Shown here one piece after another: positions 45,883 to 55,680 of a stretch of DNA of 64,000 nt (its first letter is position 1; each line of letters begins with the position of its first letter). Source of the stretch: Marinobacter profundi (lineage in GTDB: Bacteria > Pseudomonadota > Gammaproteobacteria > Pseudomonadales > Oleiphilaceae); contig NZ_KZ319367.1 in NCBI RefSeq assembly GCF_002744715.1, forward strand, positions 427,785 through 491,784, given 5' to 3'. A program made the position numbers and the translations under genes. Under the pieces are notes generated by a model. It searched no databases and was not told the DNA's origin. It saw nothing but the letters and a program-made list of their open reading frames with translations.

Positions 45883-46539
45883 ATGGCTGACATGCGTACC
45901 GATGAAGAACAGGTTCAGGCGATCAAGGACTGGTGGAAGAAGAACGGCAGTTCCCTTCTGATCGGTATCGGTGCGGCACTGGCCATCGTGTTTGGCTGGC
46001 AAGCCTGGCAGAACCACCAGATGGATCAGCGTACCCAGGCGGCTTCCCGCTTTGCCGACCTGATGAATGCCTATTCCGACCAGTCCGATGACAAGCGGGC
46101 GGAGACGGTCAGTTACCTGGCCGGCGAGCTCAGGAAAGACTTTGAAGGCAGCGCTTATGCGTCCTACGGGATGCTGATCCTGGCCCGTCAGCAGATGATG
46201 GAAGAAAAAGATCCTGAAGCAGCGATCGAGAGCCTGCGCTGGGCCCAGAGTCATGCCGCCGAGCAAGGCCCGCTGGCCCTGGTTATCCGTAACCGGCTGG
46301 CCCGCGCACAATTTGCCGCTGGTCAGCTCGACGAGGCACTGGCAACGCTCGAGGGTGCCGAGAATCCGGGTACCTTCAAGCCGCTGTTCTCCGAACTGCG
46401 CGGTGACATCCTGCTGGCAAAAGGTGACCGCGACGGCGCGCGGGAGGCGTATCTGGCTGCCCGCAGTGAGAGTTCCACCGGCCGCAGTGGCGTTCTTGAA
46501 CTGAAACTGTCAGATCTCGGTGTCGGGGAGGGTGCATGA
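45883..46539 (+). CDS. yfgM: YfgM-type tetratricopeptide protein, SecYEG accessory
   Basis: Two hundred and eighteen residues: a cytoplasmic start (DEEQVQAIKDWWKKNG), one helix (residues about 24-42) and a periplasmic TPR-like domain. In E. coli YfgM binds SecYEG and periplasmic chaperones and affects stress response. It overlaps bamB by 4 bp (ATGA) and follows hisS, the order seen in enterics and pseudomonads. Confidence 0.92.
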   Translation: MADMRTDEEQVQAIKDWWKKNGSSLLIGIGAALAIVFGWQAWQNHQMDQRTQAASRFADLMNAYSDQSDDKRAETVSYLAGELRKDFEGSAYASYGMLILARQQMMEEKDPEAAIESLRWAQSHAAEQGPLALVIRNRLARAQFAAGQLDEALATLEGAENPGTFKPLFSELRGDILLAKGDRDGAREAYLAARSESSTGRSGVLELKLSDLGVGEGA

Positions 46540-47705
46540 GGCACCTGGCGACGAACTTTCGCCGTCTGCTGGGACTGGTGGCGCCAGCGGTGATCATCGG
46601 GCTGGCAGGCTGCAGCTCCAATGACATTGTCGAGCAACCCGCACCGGTTCCGGATATTTCCGCGTCGGTGGCGCTGGACTCCGTCTGGAGTATGCGCGTC
46701 GGCGATGGCCACGACGAACAGTTCCTGTCCCTGACGCCCTTGAATACCGGTGACATGCTGTACGCCGTCTCGGCTGACGGTGAACTGGTTGCTGTGGCAC
46801 CGGACAACGGCAAGGTCGCCTGGGAGCGTGAGCTCAAGCGGGACATACTGGCCGGAGTCGGTGGTGATGGCCGCCAACTCTATGTGGTCACCCGTAACGC
46901 GCGTTTGCTGGCCCTGTCCCGGGATGAGGGCAAGGTTATGTGGGAGGCGGCGTTGCCCAACGAGGTGATTGCAGCGCCCCAGTCCAATGGCAATGTGGTA
47001 GTGGCGCAAACTACGGATGGTAAAGTGCTCGCATTTGATACATCCTCGGGCGAGAAACGTTGGCAGTTTGACGGCGTGGTGCCTGTGCTGACCCTTCGGA
47101 TGACTGCGCCGCCGCTGGTCGGAACCGAATTCACCCTGGTGTCCTTTGCCAATGGCCGTCTGGTGGCACTTTCCAGTGCCAACGGACAGCCGCTGTGGCA
47201 GTACGCGGTGGGCGAACCCCAGGGGCGTACCGAACTTGAGCGCCTGGTTGATGTCACCAGTCGGCCGCTGATTCTTGAAACGGCGGCCCTGGTGGTGGGC
47301 TATCAAGGCAAACTCGCCCTGGTGGACCTGCGTAACGGCCAGGAGATCTGGAGCCGCAAGGCATCGAGCCTGCACTCGCCGATGGTCGGCGACGGCAAGA
47401 TTTACCTGTCCTCGGCCAACGGCGATATCGTGGCCTACGATGGCAACAGCCGGCGGGAAGTGTGGACCCGGGACGAACTTGCCTGGCGCCAGCCATCTCA
47501 GCCGGTGGTGCTGGGAGATTACTTGCTGGTAGGGGACTTCGAGGGCTATATCCACGTGCTCTCCACCGAGGATGGCTCCCTGCAGGGCCAGCTTGAATTC
47601 GATGATGAAGGGCTGAGAGTGCCAATGCAGGTGCTGGGCGACTCGGTGCTGGTTTACGGCAACAGCGGCAGGTTGGCCGTTCTTGAACTCAAACAGCGCG
47701 ACTGA
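46536..47705 (+). CDS. bamB: Outer-membrane assembly lipoprotein BamB
   Basis: Three hundred and eighty-nine residues with lipobox IIGLAGC (Cys 26) and an eight-bladed beta-propeller of repeated PQQ-like units (VAPDNGKVAWERELK, DEGKVMWEAAL, TSSGEKRWQFDG, NGQPLWQYAVGE, NGQEIWSRKA). BamB is a lipoprotein of the BAM complex that inserts beta-barrel proteins in the outer membrane. Coupled with yfgM; separated from der by a terminator hairpin. Confidence 0.96.
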   Translation: MRHLATNFRRLLGLVAPAVIIGLAGCSSNDIVEQPAPVPDISASVALDSVWSMRVGDGHDEQFLSLTPLNTGDMLYAVSADGELVAVAPDNGKVAWERELKRDILAGVGGDGRQLYVVTRNARLLALSRDEGKVMWEAALPNEVIAAPQSNGNVVVAQTTDGKVLAFDTSSGEKRWQFDGVVPVLTLRMTAPPLVGTEFTLVSFANGRLVALSSANGQPLWQYAVGEPQGRTELERLVDVTSRPLILETAALVVGYQGKLALVDLRNGQEIWSRKASSLHSPMVGDGKIYLSSANGDIVAYDGNSRREVWTRDELAWRQPSQPVVLGDYLLVGDFEGYIHVLSTEDGSLQGQLEFDDEGLRVPMQVLGDSVLVYGNSGRLAVLELKQRD

Positions 47706-47714
47706 GCGCTAACC

Positions 47715-47751
47715 CCCGGGCAGGGCAGAACTCTGCCCGGGTCACTTTTTT
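47715..47751 (+). terminator. Intrinsic terminator after bamB
   Basis: CCCGGGCAG pairs with CTGCCCGGG around a 9-base loop, followed after TCAC by six T. It lies between the bamB stop and der, so der may be read only partly from the upstream promoter. Confidence 0.8.
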
Positions 47752-47762
47752 AACGGACTCAT

Positions 47763-49187
47763 ATGACCCCTGTAATTGCCCTGGTCGGGCGCCCCAACGT
47801 GGGCAAATCGACCCTGTTTAACCAGATGACCCGGTCCCGGGATGCGCTTGTCGCTGACTTCCCGGGGCTTACCCGTGACCGTAAATACGGTGAGGGCAAT
47901 TACGAGGGCCAGCGCTTTATCGTTATTGATACCGGTGGTCTGACCGGTGATGAAGAAGGTATCGATGCCGAAATGGCGCGGCAGTCGCTGCAAGCTGTTG
48001 AAGAAGCCAGTATTGTGCTGTTCCTGGTGGATGGCCGGGCGGGGTTGACCGCCGGTGACGAGATGATTGCCGACCACTTGCGTCGCAGTGGCAAGCAGGC
48101 CCACCTGGTCATCAACAAAACCGATGGACGCGATCCGGACATTGCTGCCGCGGATTTCTACAGTCTCGGTTTCGACTCCATGTTCATGATCGCGGCTTCC
48201 CACAACCGCGGTATCCGCTCCATGCTGGAGTTGTTGCTGCCGGAGCCGGAGAGCGACCCTGACGCGGATGTTGCTGGCCGTTATCCGGGTATTCGCATCA
48301 GTATTGTTGGCCGCCCCAACGTGGGCAAATCCACCCTGGTTAACCGCATGCTCGGTGAAGAGCGGGTGGTGGTGTACGACATGCCCGGAACCACCCGGGA
48401 CAGCATCTACATTCCCTATGAGCGGCAGGGCGAGCAGTACACGCTGATCGACACCGCCGGTGTCCGCCGTCGCAAGAACGTCAACGAGACGGTTGAGAAG
48501 TTCTCCATCATCAAGACTTTGCAGGCAATCGATGATGCCCACGTGGTGATTCTGGTCATCGATGCCCGGGAAGGGCTCGTGGATCAGGATCTTCACCTGA
48601 TCGGCTTTGTCCTTGATGCCGGCCGCTCGCTGGTGATTGCCGTCAACAAGTGGGATGGCATGGATCCGGAGGACCGGGCCCGGGTGAAGGAGCAGGTGAA
48701 GCGCCGACTCGACTTCCTTGATTACGCCGACAAGCATTACATTTCCGCGCTGCACGGCTCCGGCGTCGGCGTACTGTACGATTCGGTCCACGACTGCTAC
48801 GAGTCGGCGATGGCCAAGTGGCCTACCAACCGCTTGACTGCCATTCTGGAGGATGCCATTTCGCAGCATCAGCCGCCGATGGTCCAGGGGCGCCGCATCA
48901 AGCTGCGCTATGCCCACCAGGGCGGCTCCAATCCGCCGATTATCGTGGTGCACGGTAATCAGACGGATGCGTTACCCGGTGCCTACAAGCGCTATCTGGA
49001 GAACACCTTCCGCAAGGTGCTCAAAGTGACCGGTTCGCCCATTCGCTTCGAGTTCAAGTCCAGCGAAAACCCGTTTGCCGGCAAGGTGAACCGACTGACG
49101 CCGCGTCAGAAGGTCAAGAAGGACAACGACGAGAAGCGCGGCAAGCGTCCGGGCAAGCCGCGAATGAAGAGCAAGAAGAGCCGATAA
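47763..49187 (+). CDS. der: Ribosome assembly GTPase Der (EngA)
   Basis: Four hundred and seventy-four residues with two tandem GTPase domains, each opening [10 protein letters not shown] (near residues 8 and 181). Switch DTGGL and DTAGV, and base-recognition NKTD and NKWD, are present. A KH-like C-terminal domain ends in a Lys/Arg-rich tail. Der acts in 50S subunit maturation. A 75-bp gap after bamB holds a terminator, and pta converges from the other side. Confidence 0.97.
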   Translation: MTPVIALVGRPNVGKSTLFNQMTRSRDALVADFPGLTRDRKYGEGNYEGQRFIVIDTGGLTGDEEGIDAEMARQSLQAVEEASIVLFLVDGRAGLTAGDEMIADHLRRSGKQAHLVINKTDGRDPDIAAADFYSLGFDSMFMIAASHNRGIRSMLELLLPEPESDPDADVAGRYPGIRISIVGRPNVGKSTLVNRMLGEERVVVYDMPGTTRDSIYIPYERQGEQYTLIDTAGVRRRKNVNETVEKFSIIKTLQAIDDAHVVILVIDAREGLVDQDLHLIGFVLDAGRSLVIAVNKWDGMDPEDRARVKEQVKRRLDFLDYADKHYISALHGSGVGVLYDSVHDCYESAMAKWPTNRLTAILEDAISQHQPPMVQGRRIKLRYAHQGGSNPPIIVVHGNQTDALPGAYKRYLENTFRKVLKVTGSPIRFEFKSSENPFAGKVNRLTPRQKVKKDNDEKRGKRPGKPRMKSKKSR

Positions 49188-49206
49188 ACTTTTGTGCGGG
49201 GCGGGC

Positions 49207-51360
49207 TCAGGCCAGCCCCGCATCCTCCACCTGTTTTGCCTGTACCGCCGTCAGCGCAATGGTAAAGACGATATCGTCCACCAGTGCGCCCCGCGACAGA
49301 TCGTTCACCGGTTTCCGTAACCCCTGCAACATCGGCCCGATACTCACCACGTTGGCACTGCGTTGTACTGCCTTGTAGGTGGTATTGCCGGTATTCAGGT
49401 CGGGGAAGATAAAGACCGTGGCCTTGCCGGCCACCTTGCTGTTGGGCGCCTTGGCCCGGGCCACGCTTTCGATGGCGGCGGCATCGTATTGCAGGGGGCC
49501 GTCAATCAGCAGGTCCGGGCGGAGTTCCCGGGCAATCCGGGTCGCCTCCCGCACTTTTTCAACGTCGTGGCCGGTGCCGGACTCGCCGGTGCTGTAGCTG
49601 ATCATGGCTACCACCGGTTCAATGCCGAACGCCTCGGCAGACTCCGCACTCTGGATGGCGATGTCGGCCAGCTCTTCCGCATTCGGATCAGGGTTGATGG
49701 CGCAATCGCCGTACACCAGCACCTGTTCCGGCAGCAGCATAAAAAACACCGACGACACCACCCGGGCCCGGTCATGGGTCTTGATCAGTTGCAGGGCAGG
49801 GCGCACGGTATTTGCGGTGGTGTGCACTGCGCCGGATACCAGCCCGTCGGCTTCATCTAGGGCGACCATCATGGTGCCCAGCACTACATTGTCTTCGAGC
49901 ATGGCTTCGGCCATGTCCGGCGCCAGCCCTTTGTGCTTGCGTAACTGCACCATAGGTTCCACATAGTGCTTACGGATCTGGTTCGGGTCGATGACTTCGA
50001 GGTCGTCCGGGAGCGTCAGGCCCTGGGTACGGGCAACGGCGGCAATTTCGTCACGGTTGCCAATCAGCACGCAGCGGGCAAGCGTGCGCTGGTGACAGAT
50101 GATGGCGGCCTGCACCGTTCTGGGCTCGTTACCCTCGGGCAGCACGATGCGCTTGTTGGCTGCGCGGGCCCGTTCGGATAACCGGTGGCGGAACGCCGGG
50201 GGCGACAACCGGTCCTTCCGTTCAACCCTCAGGTGCTGTTGCAGCCACTCGGCGTCAAGCTGACTGGCCACGGCTTCCATGGCCCGCTCGATCCGCTCAG
50301 GGTCATCCACCGGGATCGCGGACGACAGATTGGCTAGCCGGTGGGCGGTTTCGTAGGTGTTGGTGTCGGCGTGCAGCACCGGTAATCCGGTATCGAGCGC
50401 GCGTCGGCACAACTCGATGACCCGCTCATCCGGCATCAGTCCCCCGGTCAGCATCAACCCGGCCAGGGGGACGCCGTTAAGCGCTGCGACGGCAGCGGCC
50501 AGCATGATGTCCTCACGGTCACCCGGCGTCACAATCAGGGTACCCGGCCGCAGGGTTTCGGTCATGTTGCGAATGGTGCGGGCCGACACGCTGACACGAT
50601 GAACCCGGCGGGTTTGCATCTGCCCCTCATGCAGCACCGGCGCACAGAGATCGCGGGCGATGTCTGAAACCCGGGGGGCGAGCAGTTCCGGCTGCCAGGG
50701 GATCTGCCCCAGCAAGCGAAACCGGCCACTGGAAAAAACCTGGCATTCGTTCGCATAGTCCGGCACTGCTTCATTGCGCGCATCATTGATACGTGGCGAA
50801 AACTCGGAGCGTTCCGGTTCGCCAATCTTGTTCAGAATCACCCCGATCACATCCGGATCAGCGGGATCGGCAAACAGCCGGGCGGAAAAATCCAGGTGTT
50901 CATCAAGCTCTGCGACGGTTACATCACTGGGGTTTGCCACCAGAATGACCTCCGCTCCCAGATTGCGGGCGGTTTCCACATTCAGCCTGGCAACATAGGC
51001 TTCGGTCCGGTCCGGCACTAGCCCTTCGATGACAACGACGTCAACCGTGCTGGCGACCTTGTGATATTCACCGATGACGGTCTCCATCAACAGGTCGGAA
51101 TGGCCCTTGTTCAGCTGCTTCTGGGCCTCTTTCAGACTGATCGGGTTGGGTGGTGTGAGGGGGCTGCGAGCCTTGATGAACGCAACCGACGTGTCCTCAC
51201 CGGTTTCGCCCCGGACTTCTCCGCTCAGGGCCGGCTGACTGAAGGGCTTGTAGAAGCCGACCCGAACGCCAACCCGGTCAAGGGATCTGAGCAGGCCCAG
51301 GCAGACGGAGGTCAGCCCCGAATCCAGGGATGTGGGTGCAATAAAAAGGTTCTTCGCCAT
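49207..51360 (-). CDS. pta: Phosphate acetyltransferase Pta
   Basis: Seven hundred and seventeen residues, the long three-domain form: P-loop-type N-terminal domain (FIAPTSLDSGLTSVCLGLL, VVIEGLVPDR), a DRTGG central domain (GTLIVTPGDREDIMLAA), and the catalytic domain (RIVLPEGNEPRTVQAA, YVEPMVQLRKHKG, DGPLQYDAAAIESVA). It converts acetyl-CoA to acetyl phosphate. The ATG at 51360 follows AAGGA at good spacing and starts MAKNLFIAPTS. It follows ackA by 52 bp in the same direction, so they form an ackA-pta operon. Confidence 0.96.
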   Translation of the reverse strand: MAKNLFIAPTSLDSGLTSVCLGLLRSLDRVGVRVGFYKPFSQPALSGEVRGETGEDTSVAFIKARSPLTPPNPISLKEAQKQLNKGHSDLLMETVIGEYHKVASTVDVVVIEGLVPDRTEAYVARLNVETARNLGAEVILVANPSDVTVAELDEHLDFSARLFADPADPDVIGVILNKIGEPERSEFSPRINDARNEAVPDYANECQVFSSGRFRLLGQIPWQPELLAPRVSDIARDLCAPVLHEGQMQTRRVHRVSVSARTIRNMTETLRPGTLIVTPGDREDIMLAAAVAALNGVPLAGLMLTGGLMPDERVIELCRRALDTGLPVLHADTNTYETAHRLANLSSAIPVDDPERIERAMEAVASQLDAEWLQQHLRVERKDRLSPPAFRHRLSERARAANKRIVLPEGNEPRTVQAAIICHQRTLARCVLIGNRDEIAAVARTQGLTLPDDLEVIDPNQIRKHYVEPMVQLRKHKGLAPDMAEAMLEDNVVLGTMMVALDEADGLVSGAVHTTANTVRPALQLIKTHDRARVVSSVFFMLLPEQVLVYGDCAINPDPNAEELADIAIQSAESAEAFGIEPVVAMISYSTGESGTGHDVEKVREATRIARELRPDLLIDGPLQYDAAAIESVARAKAPNSKVAGKATVFIFPDLNTGNTTYKAVQRSANVVSIGPMLQGLRKPVNDLSRGALVDDIVFTIALTAVQAKQVEDAGLA

Positions 51361-51412
51361 GGTGGTATATCCTTGTGGTTGCCAGGTGTCGTCCCGTCCG
51401 GCAGAGGTCCGC

Positions 51413-52594
51413 TCAGCCGGAGGTTGTCGCCACGGCTTCCCGGGCAATCATCAGTTCTTCATTGGTGGGAATGACCATAATCCGGTGGCGGCTGGTGCTC
51501 GCATCGATCCGTCCTGCGGTATAGGCCCCGTGATGGCGGTTGAGCTCTTCATCGAGCCGGAAGCCGAACAATTCGAGCTGGGCGAGGGTGGTGGCCCTCA
51601 CGCGGGCACTGTTTTCACCAATACCGCCGGTAAACACCAGCGCATCGAGCGTCTTCAGTGACGCCATCATGGCGCCGATATAGCGGGCGAGGCGAAAGCA
51701 GAAGACGTCAATGGCCAGTGCCGAGGGGGCGTGGCCATGATCCGCCATTTCACTGAGGGTGCGCATGTCGTTGGTCTGGCCGGACAGGCCCAGCAGGCCG
51801 CTTTCATTGTTGAGAATGCGATGGGCTTCCGCCGGATCAAGCCCCTTGCCCGCAAGAAAGTCGAACAGGCCGGGGTCCACATCGCCGCTGCGGGTACCCA
51901 TCACCAGGCCCTCCAGCGGCGTCAGGCCCATGCTGGTATCCACGCTGGCACCGTCCCGAATGGCGGTGATGCTGCAGCCATTGCCCAGATGAGCGGATAC
52001 CAGTGACACCTCCGATTCGGGTTTGTCCAGCAGCCGGGCTGTCTCCGACAGCATGTAGCGGTGGCTGGTGCCATGGAAACCGTAGCGCCGTATGCCCCAG
52101 TCCCGGTAGAAACGGGTGGGCAGGGCGTACAGAAACGCTTTCTCCGGCAGGGTCTGGTGAAAGGCGGTGTCGAACACGGCCACTTGGGCTACGTCGGGGA
52201 ACAATTCGGCGGTTGCCTCGATACCCAGCAGGTTGACCGGATTATGCAGTGGGGCGAGGGATGCGCAGGCGGCGATGGTATCGAGTACCTGCGGGTTAAT
52301 GACCACGGCTTCGCGAAATGCTTCGCCACCATGGACAACCCGATGGCCTATTGCCAAGGGCTGGCCCCGCAACAGACCGGTGCTCTGGAAATGGCTCACC
52401 AGAACCCCGAGGGCTTCCCGGTGAGCGGAGCCGGGCTTGAGGTGGAAGTGCTGGTTGTCGTCACTGCGGGCGAAGGCGTCAGACTGCCCCAGTCGTTCCG
52501 CCAAGGCGCTGCCCAGGCGTTGAAAACTGGCGTCGAATACGGCGATCTTCAACGAAGAGCTGCCGCAATTGATGACCAGGATCGTATCATTCAT
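51413..52594 (-). CDS. ackA: Acetate kinase AckA
   Basis: Three hundred and ninety-three residues. Acetate kinase interconverts acetyl phosphate and acetate with ATP. Signature regions: MNDTILVINCGSSSLKIAVFD at the start, the RRYGFHGTSHRY loop near residue 169, HLGNGCSITAIRDGASVDTSMG near residue 199, and VFTGGIGENSARVR near residue 318. First gene of the ackA-pta pair, with the GGDEF/EAL gene upstream in the same orientation after a 27-bp gap. Confidence 0.96.
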   Translation of the reverse strand: MNDTILVINCGSSSLKIAVFDASFQRLGSALAERLGQSDAFARSDDNQHFHLKPGSAHREALGVLVSHFQSTGLLRGQPLAIGHRVVHGGEAFREAVVINPQVLDTIAACASLAPLHNPVNLLGIEATAELFPDVAQVAVFDTAFHQTLPEKAFLYALPTRFYRDWGIRRYGFHGTSHRYMLSETARLLDKPESEVSLVSAHLGNGCSITAIRDGASVDTSMGLTPLEGLVMGTRSGDVDPGLFDFLAGKGLDPAEAHRILNNESGLLGLSGQTNDMRTLSEMADHGHAPSALAIDVFCFRLARYIGAMMASLKTLDALVFTGGIGENSARVRATTLAQLELFGFRLDEELNRHHGAYTAGRIDASTSRHRIMVIPTNEELMIAREAVATTSG

Positions 52595-52621
52595 GACTTC
52601 GCCCCCGGGCGGACATGACGC

Positions 52622-55042
52622 TCAGGACTCCGTTGCCCGGCGATCCCGCAGCCACTGCTCAAAGCGGGCATCGGGCGCCGGCTCGCTATAGAAATATCCT
52701 TGTGCAAAATCGCACTCCTGTTCTTTGAGAAACTCGATCTGTTCCGCCATCTCGACGCCCTCGGCAATCACCGTCAGCCCGAGGCTGTGGGCCATGGTGA
52801 TGATGGCCTTGACCAACGAGGCGTCCTCCTGTTCCTTGAGTACGTCCTGGATGAAGGATTTGTCGATTTTCAGGGTATCAAACGGATAGCTCTTGAGGTA
52901 GCTGAGTGCCGAGAACCCTGTACCAAAGTCATCAACGGACAACCGGATGCCCTCGCTGTCCAGGCGGTGGAGAATATCGGAGGTTTCGATGCTGTGATCC
53001 AGAATGAGGCGCTCGGTAATTTCCAGTTCGAGTCGCTCCGGTTCGAGGCCGGAAAGTTCGAGGGCATTCATCACGGCAGCAACAAAGCCCGGGTCGCGGA
53101 ACTGGCGGGGTGACACGTTCACCGAAATGCCCAGCCGCTGGCCGGTTATCGATTGCCAGCGCACGGCCGCCGCGCAGGCTTCTTTCAGTACCCACTCACC
53201 AATGGGAATGATCAGACCTGTTTCTTCCGCGAGGGGAATGAACCGGTCGGGCATTACCAGTCCCATGGTGGGGTTGTTCCAGCGCAACAGCGCCTCGGCC
53301 GCCTGGAGGTTGCCTGAGCTGGTGCTCACGATGGGCTGGAAACAAAGCTGGAATTCGTCGAGTTCCAGGGCACGCCGCATGCGCGACTCCATTTGCAGCC
53401 GCTCATGGGAGCTTTCTTTCATCTGCGGGGCAAACCGCTCGTAGGCGCTCTTGCCCTTGCTCTTGGCCTCATACATGGCGGCATCGGCGTTCTGCAGCAG
53501 GGAGCTGGTGCTGTCGGAGTCGGTCGGATAGATCGCGATTCCGATGCTGGTGGTGACGAAGACTTCCTGGGCGCCCAGCAGGAACGGCGGGGCGAAGGTT
53601 TGCAGAATACGTTCGGCCACCTGGGTGGTGCCCTCCGGGTCGGTCAGGCCCGGCAGGATGACCAGGAATTCGTCGCCGCCCAGTCGGGCCACGGTACTGG
53701 TGCCTCGCAAGCAGCTGGAAATACGTCGCGCCGCCTCGATAAGCAGGTTGTCACCGGCGTCATGGCCGAGGGTATCGTTGATGTGTTTGAAGTTGTCCAG
53801 GTCGAGGAACATCACGCCGATCAGGCTGTTTTCACGGCGTGCCTGGGCCAGCGCCAGTTTCAGGCGATCGAGGGCGAGCATGCGATTGGGCAGGCCGGTA
53901 AGTACATCATAATTGGCCTGGCGCAACAGTTGCTGCTCGTAGCGTTTGCGGATGCTGATGTCTTCGCCGAGGATCAGGTAGTGGGTCGCCTCGCCATCGC
54001 TGTCCTTGATCGGAGTCGCGATCAACTGTTCCCAGAACCGTTCACCGTTACGGCGAATGCTGTTGACCTCGCCCTGCCAGACACCCACGCGCTGGACCTG
54101 AAGGCGGATTGATTGCCAGAGCTGCTCACTCTCCCGATGCATCATGGTGTCCCGTGTCAGTTCGCCGGGATACTTGCCAATGAGGTCGGCGGGGTCGAAA
54201 CCGGTCAGCTGGGTGAACTTCTGGTTCACAAACTCGATGTGCCACTGCCGGTCGCAAATCATCACCGAGGATGGACTTTGTTCGATGGCTTTGGACAGCT
54301 TGCGGATCTCACCGGCATCCTGCTGCTGGCGGGCAAAATCCTCGTTCAGCCGTTCCCGCATCTGGTTGATGGCCTCCGTGACCCGCGCCAGTTCGTCCTT
54401 GCGGTTTGCCGGTGAATCCGGACGGTCCAGGACCAGTGGGGCCTGGGGTGCGCGGAGGGAAACCTGTCTGGCGTAATTGGCCATGGCGGACAGGTGTCGT
54501 GTCACCAGGTACTGGAAAATCCAGACGATGAGAACCGAAACAAGGAAAGTCTTGAGGAACTCGGTGGCCAAAATCATCAGGATTCGCCGCTGCAGCTCAT
54601 CGTAGATGTTCTCGAGCGTGGCCGTTATGGTCAGTTCCCCCAACTCGAATGTTTCTTCGGCATCATGCACCAGGGTAAAGCTGTGTTGGCGCACCCGGTC
54701 TTCCCGGGCCGGCGGTTCACCCATCACCAGTTCGGAGTTGGGTTCGACCCGCAGTCTGAGGTAGACGATATCGGGCAGGGTGAGGATGCCTTCCATCTGG
54801 ATTTGCAGGAGCTTCTGATCCAGTGCCCACAGGCTGCGGGACAAGCTGTTGGAATAGCTGGTCTCAACCACTTTCATGCGGGTATCGAGGGCGGATACCT
54901 GCTCCCGGAAGTCCGCGTAGGTCTGAAGGGCGGAGGCAATCAGGGTAAACAGGATGCTGAACAGCAGGATATAGGCAAGGATCCGGATTGAAAGCGGTGA
55001 GCCGGATCGGAGGCGTTGCAGGCGTGTCGACGGTTTGTCCAT
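52622..55042 (-). CDS. Membrane PAS-GGDEF-EAL protein
   Basis: Eight hundred and six residues. There is an N-terminal helix (residues about 18-38) and a periplasmic part to about 170, then a second helix near 180 and a HAMP-like linker. A PAS domain spans about 255-365 (SSVMICDRQWHIEFVNQKF). A GGDEF domain follows at about 380-540, with intact RLGGDEFLVIL. The C-terminal EAL domain (about 560-800) has EALLRW, DDFGTGFSALSYLK and other metal sites intact. It could both make and break cyclic-di-GMP. ATG at 55042 chosen; the longer frame lacks a plausible start. Upstream of ackA-pta. Confidence 0.9.
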   Translation of the reverse strand: MDKPSTRLQRLRSGSPLSIRILAYILLFSILFTLIASALQTYADFREQVSALDTRMKVVETSYSNSLSRSLWALDQKLLQIQMEGILTLPDIVYLRLRVEPNSELVMGEPPAREDRVRQHSFTLVHDAEETFELGELTITATLENIYDELQRRILMILATEFLKTFLVSVLIVWIFQYLVTRHLSAMANYARQVSLRAPQAPLVLDRPDSPANRKDELARVTEAINQMRERLNEDFARQQQDAGEIRKLSKAIEQSPSSVMICDRQWHIEFVNQKFTQLTGFDPADLIGKYPGELTRDTMMHRESEQLWQSIRLQVQRVGVWQGEVNSIRRNGERFWEQLIATPIKDSDGEATHYLILGEDISIRKRYEQQLLRQANYDVLTGLPNRMLALDRLKLALAQARRENSLIGVMFLDLDNFKHINDTLGHDAGDNLLIEAARRISSCLRGTSTVARLGGDEFLVILPGLTDPEGTTQVAERILQTFAPPFLLGAQEVFVTTSIGIAIYPTDSDSTSSLLQNADAAMYEAKSKGKSAYERFAPQMKESSHERLQMESRMRRALELDEFQLCFQPIVSTSSGNLQAAEALLRWNNPTMGLVMPDRFIPLAEETGLIIPIGEWVLKEACAAAVRWQSITGQRLGISVNVSPRQFRDPGFVAAVMNALELSGLEPERLELEITERLILDHSIETSDILHRLDSEGIRLSVDDFGTGFSALSYLKSYPFDTLKIDKSFIQDVLKEQEDASLVKAIITMAHSLGLTVIAEGVEMAEQIEFLKEQECDFAQGYFYSEPAPDARFEQWLRDRRATES

Positions 55043-55254
55043 GCCGTGTTCTTGTTTCAGACCGGTTTTTATCTGCCCGGAGTGGTGCTTGAATCCGGGA
55101 GACCGGACTGGTTCAACAAACAACAATGTCCCGTCAAAGCGGACACACCGGAACTATAGCAGCAGTTTCTTTGCTGTGCTTTGCAAATACAGGAAAAACT
55201 GGGAAAAAAATCGAGCTTGTCCGTAAAGATGCGGACCGGTTGGCTTAATCAGGA

Positions 55255-55268
55255 TTGACGCAGGTCAA
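55255..55268 (+). promoter_or_regulatory. Anr/FNR-type box
   Basis: TTGAC-GCAG-GTCAA matches the Anr/FNR consensus TTGAY-N4-RTCAA exactly. It lies about 70 bp before the small CcoM-like gene. Centred at -41.5 it would place transcription start near 55303, in good position for activation when oxygen falls. Confidence 0.65.
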
Positions 55269-55337
55269 GATGGGGATGTGCCGACAGTCGTAACCTGAGC
55301 ACAGTGAATTGATCAGTCGAATCGGGAGAGCTGACTT

Positions 55338-55493
55338 ATGTATCTGGATGCTGTGGTAATCGCCGGGATTGTAACCGTATTGCTTATGGTGGGGTTCTTC
55401 GTGGGCGTCGGAGTATTTGTGATGAAAGACTCGAAGCATCATAAAGAGGGCGGTCATGGAGCCCATGCTAAACACGGAAACCGACACGCTTAG
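55338..55493 (+). CDS. Small membrane protein resembling cbb3 oxidase subunit CcoM
   Basis: Fifty-one residues: MYLDAVVIAGIVTVLLMVGF begins a single transmembrane helix, followed by VFVMKDSKHHK and a His/Gly-rich tail. The start and the KD pair after the helix match CcoM, a small subunit found in Pseudomonas cbb3-type cytochrome oxidases (about 37 residues). The extra His-rich tail is unusual. GGGAGAG lies just upstream, and an exact Anr-type box lies about 70 bp before the ATG. The big oxidase subunits are not in this window. No alternative family comes to mind. Confidence 0.6.
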   Translation: MYLDAVVIAGIVTVLLMVGFFVGVGVFVMKDSKHHKEGGHGAHAKHGNRHA

Positions 55494-55507
55494 GCGTAAG
55501 GTGAAAA

Positions 55508-55583
55508 TGGCGTCCCCTAGGGGGTTCGAACCCCTGTTGCCGCCGTGAAAGGGCGGAGTCCTAGGCCACTAGACGAAGGGGAC
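55508..55583 (-). tRNA. tRNA-Glu (anticodon TTC)
   Basis: Seventy-six nucleotides including encoded CCA. On the minus strand it reads GTCCCCTTCGTCTAGTGGCC, with anticodon arm CCGCCCTTTCACGGCGG (anticodon TTC). The T-arm is AGGGGTTCGAACCCC and the acceptor 3' part is GGGGACGCCA. Confidence 0.97.
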
Positions 55584-55622
55584 GCATCAGTTTCAAAACC
55601 TTGCCTCGTCGAGGTGGCGCGT

Positions 55623-55651
55623 ATATTAAGTAAGGCACCCGGGCCTGTCAA
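55623..55651 (-). promoter_or_regulatory. Sigma-70 promoter of tRNA-Glu
   Basis: On the minus strand TTGACA and TAATAT are separated by exactly 17 bases, and a GC-rich discriminator (GCGCCACC) follows, as in growth-rate-controlled stable-RNA promoters. Confidence 0.85.
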
Positions 55652-55680
55652 ACAGTTTTTTCAAAAAAGTTTTCCGGGTA

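Noticed and set aside
49195..49222. GC-rich hairpin between der and pta
   Set aside because: TGCGGGGC/GCCCCGCA can pair, but the loop includes the pta stop and there is no T-run on either strand, so I do not call a terminator.
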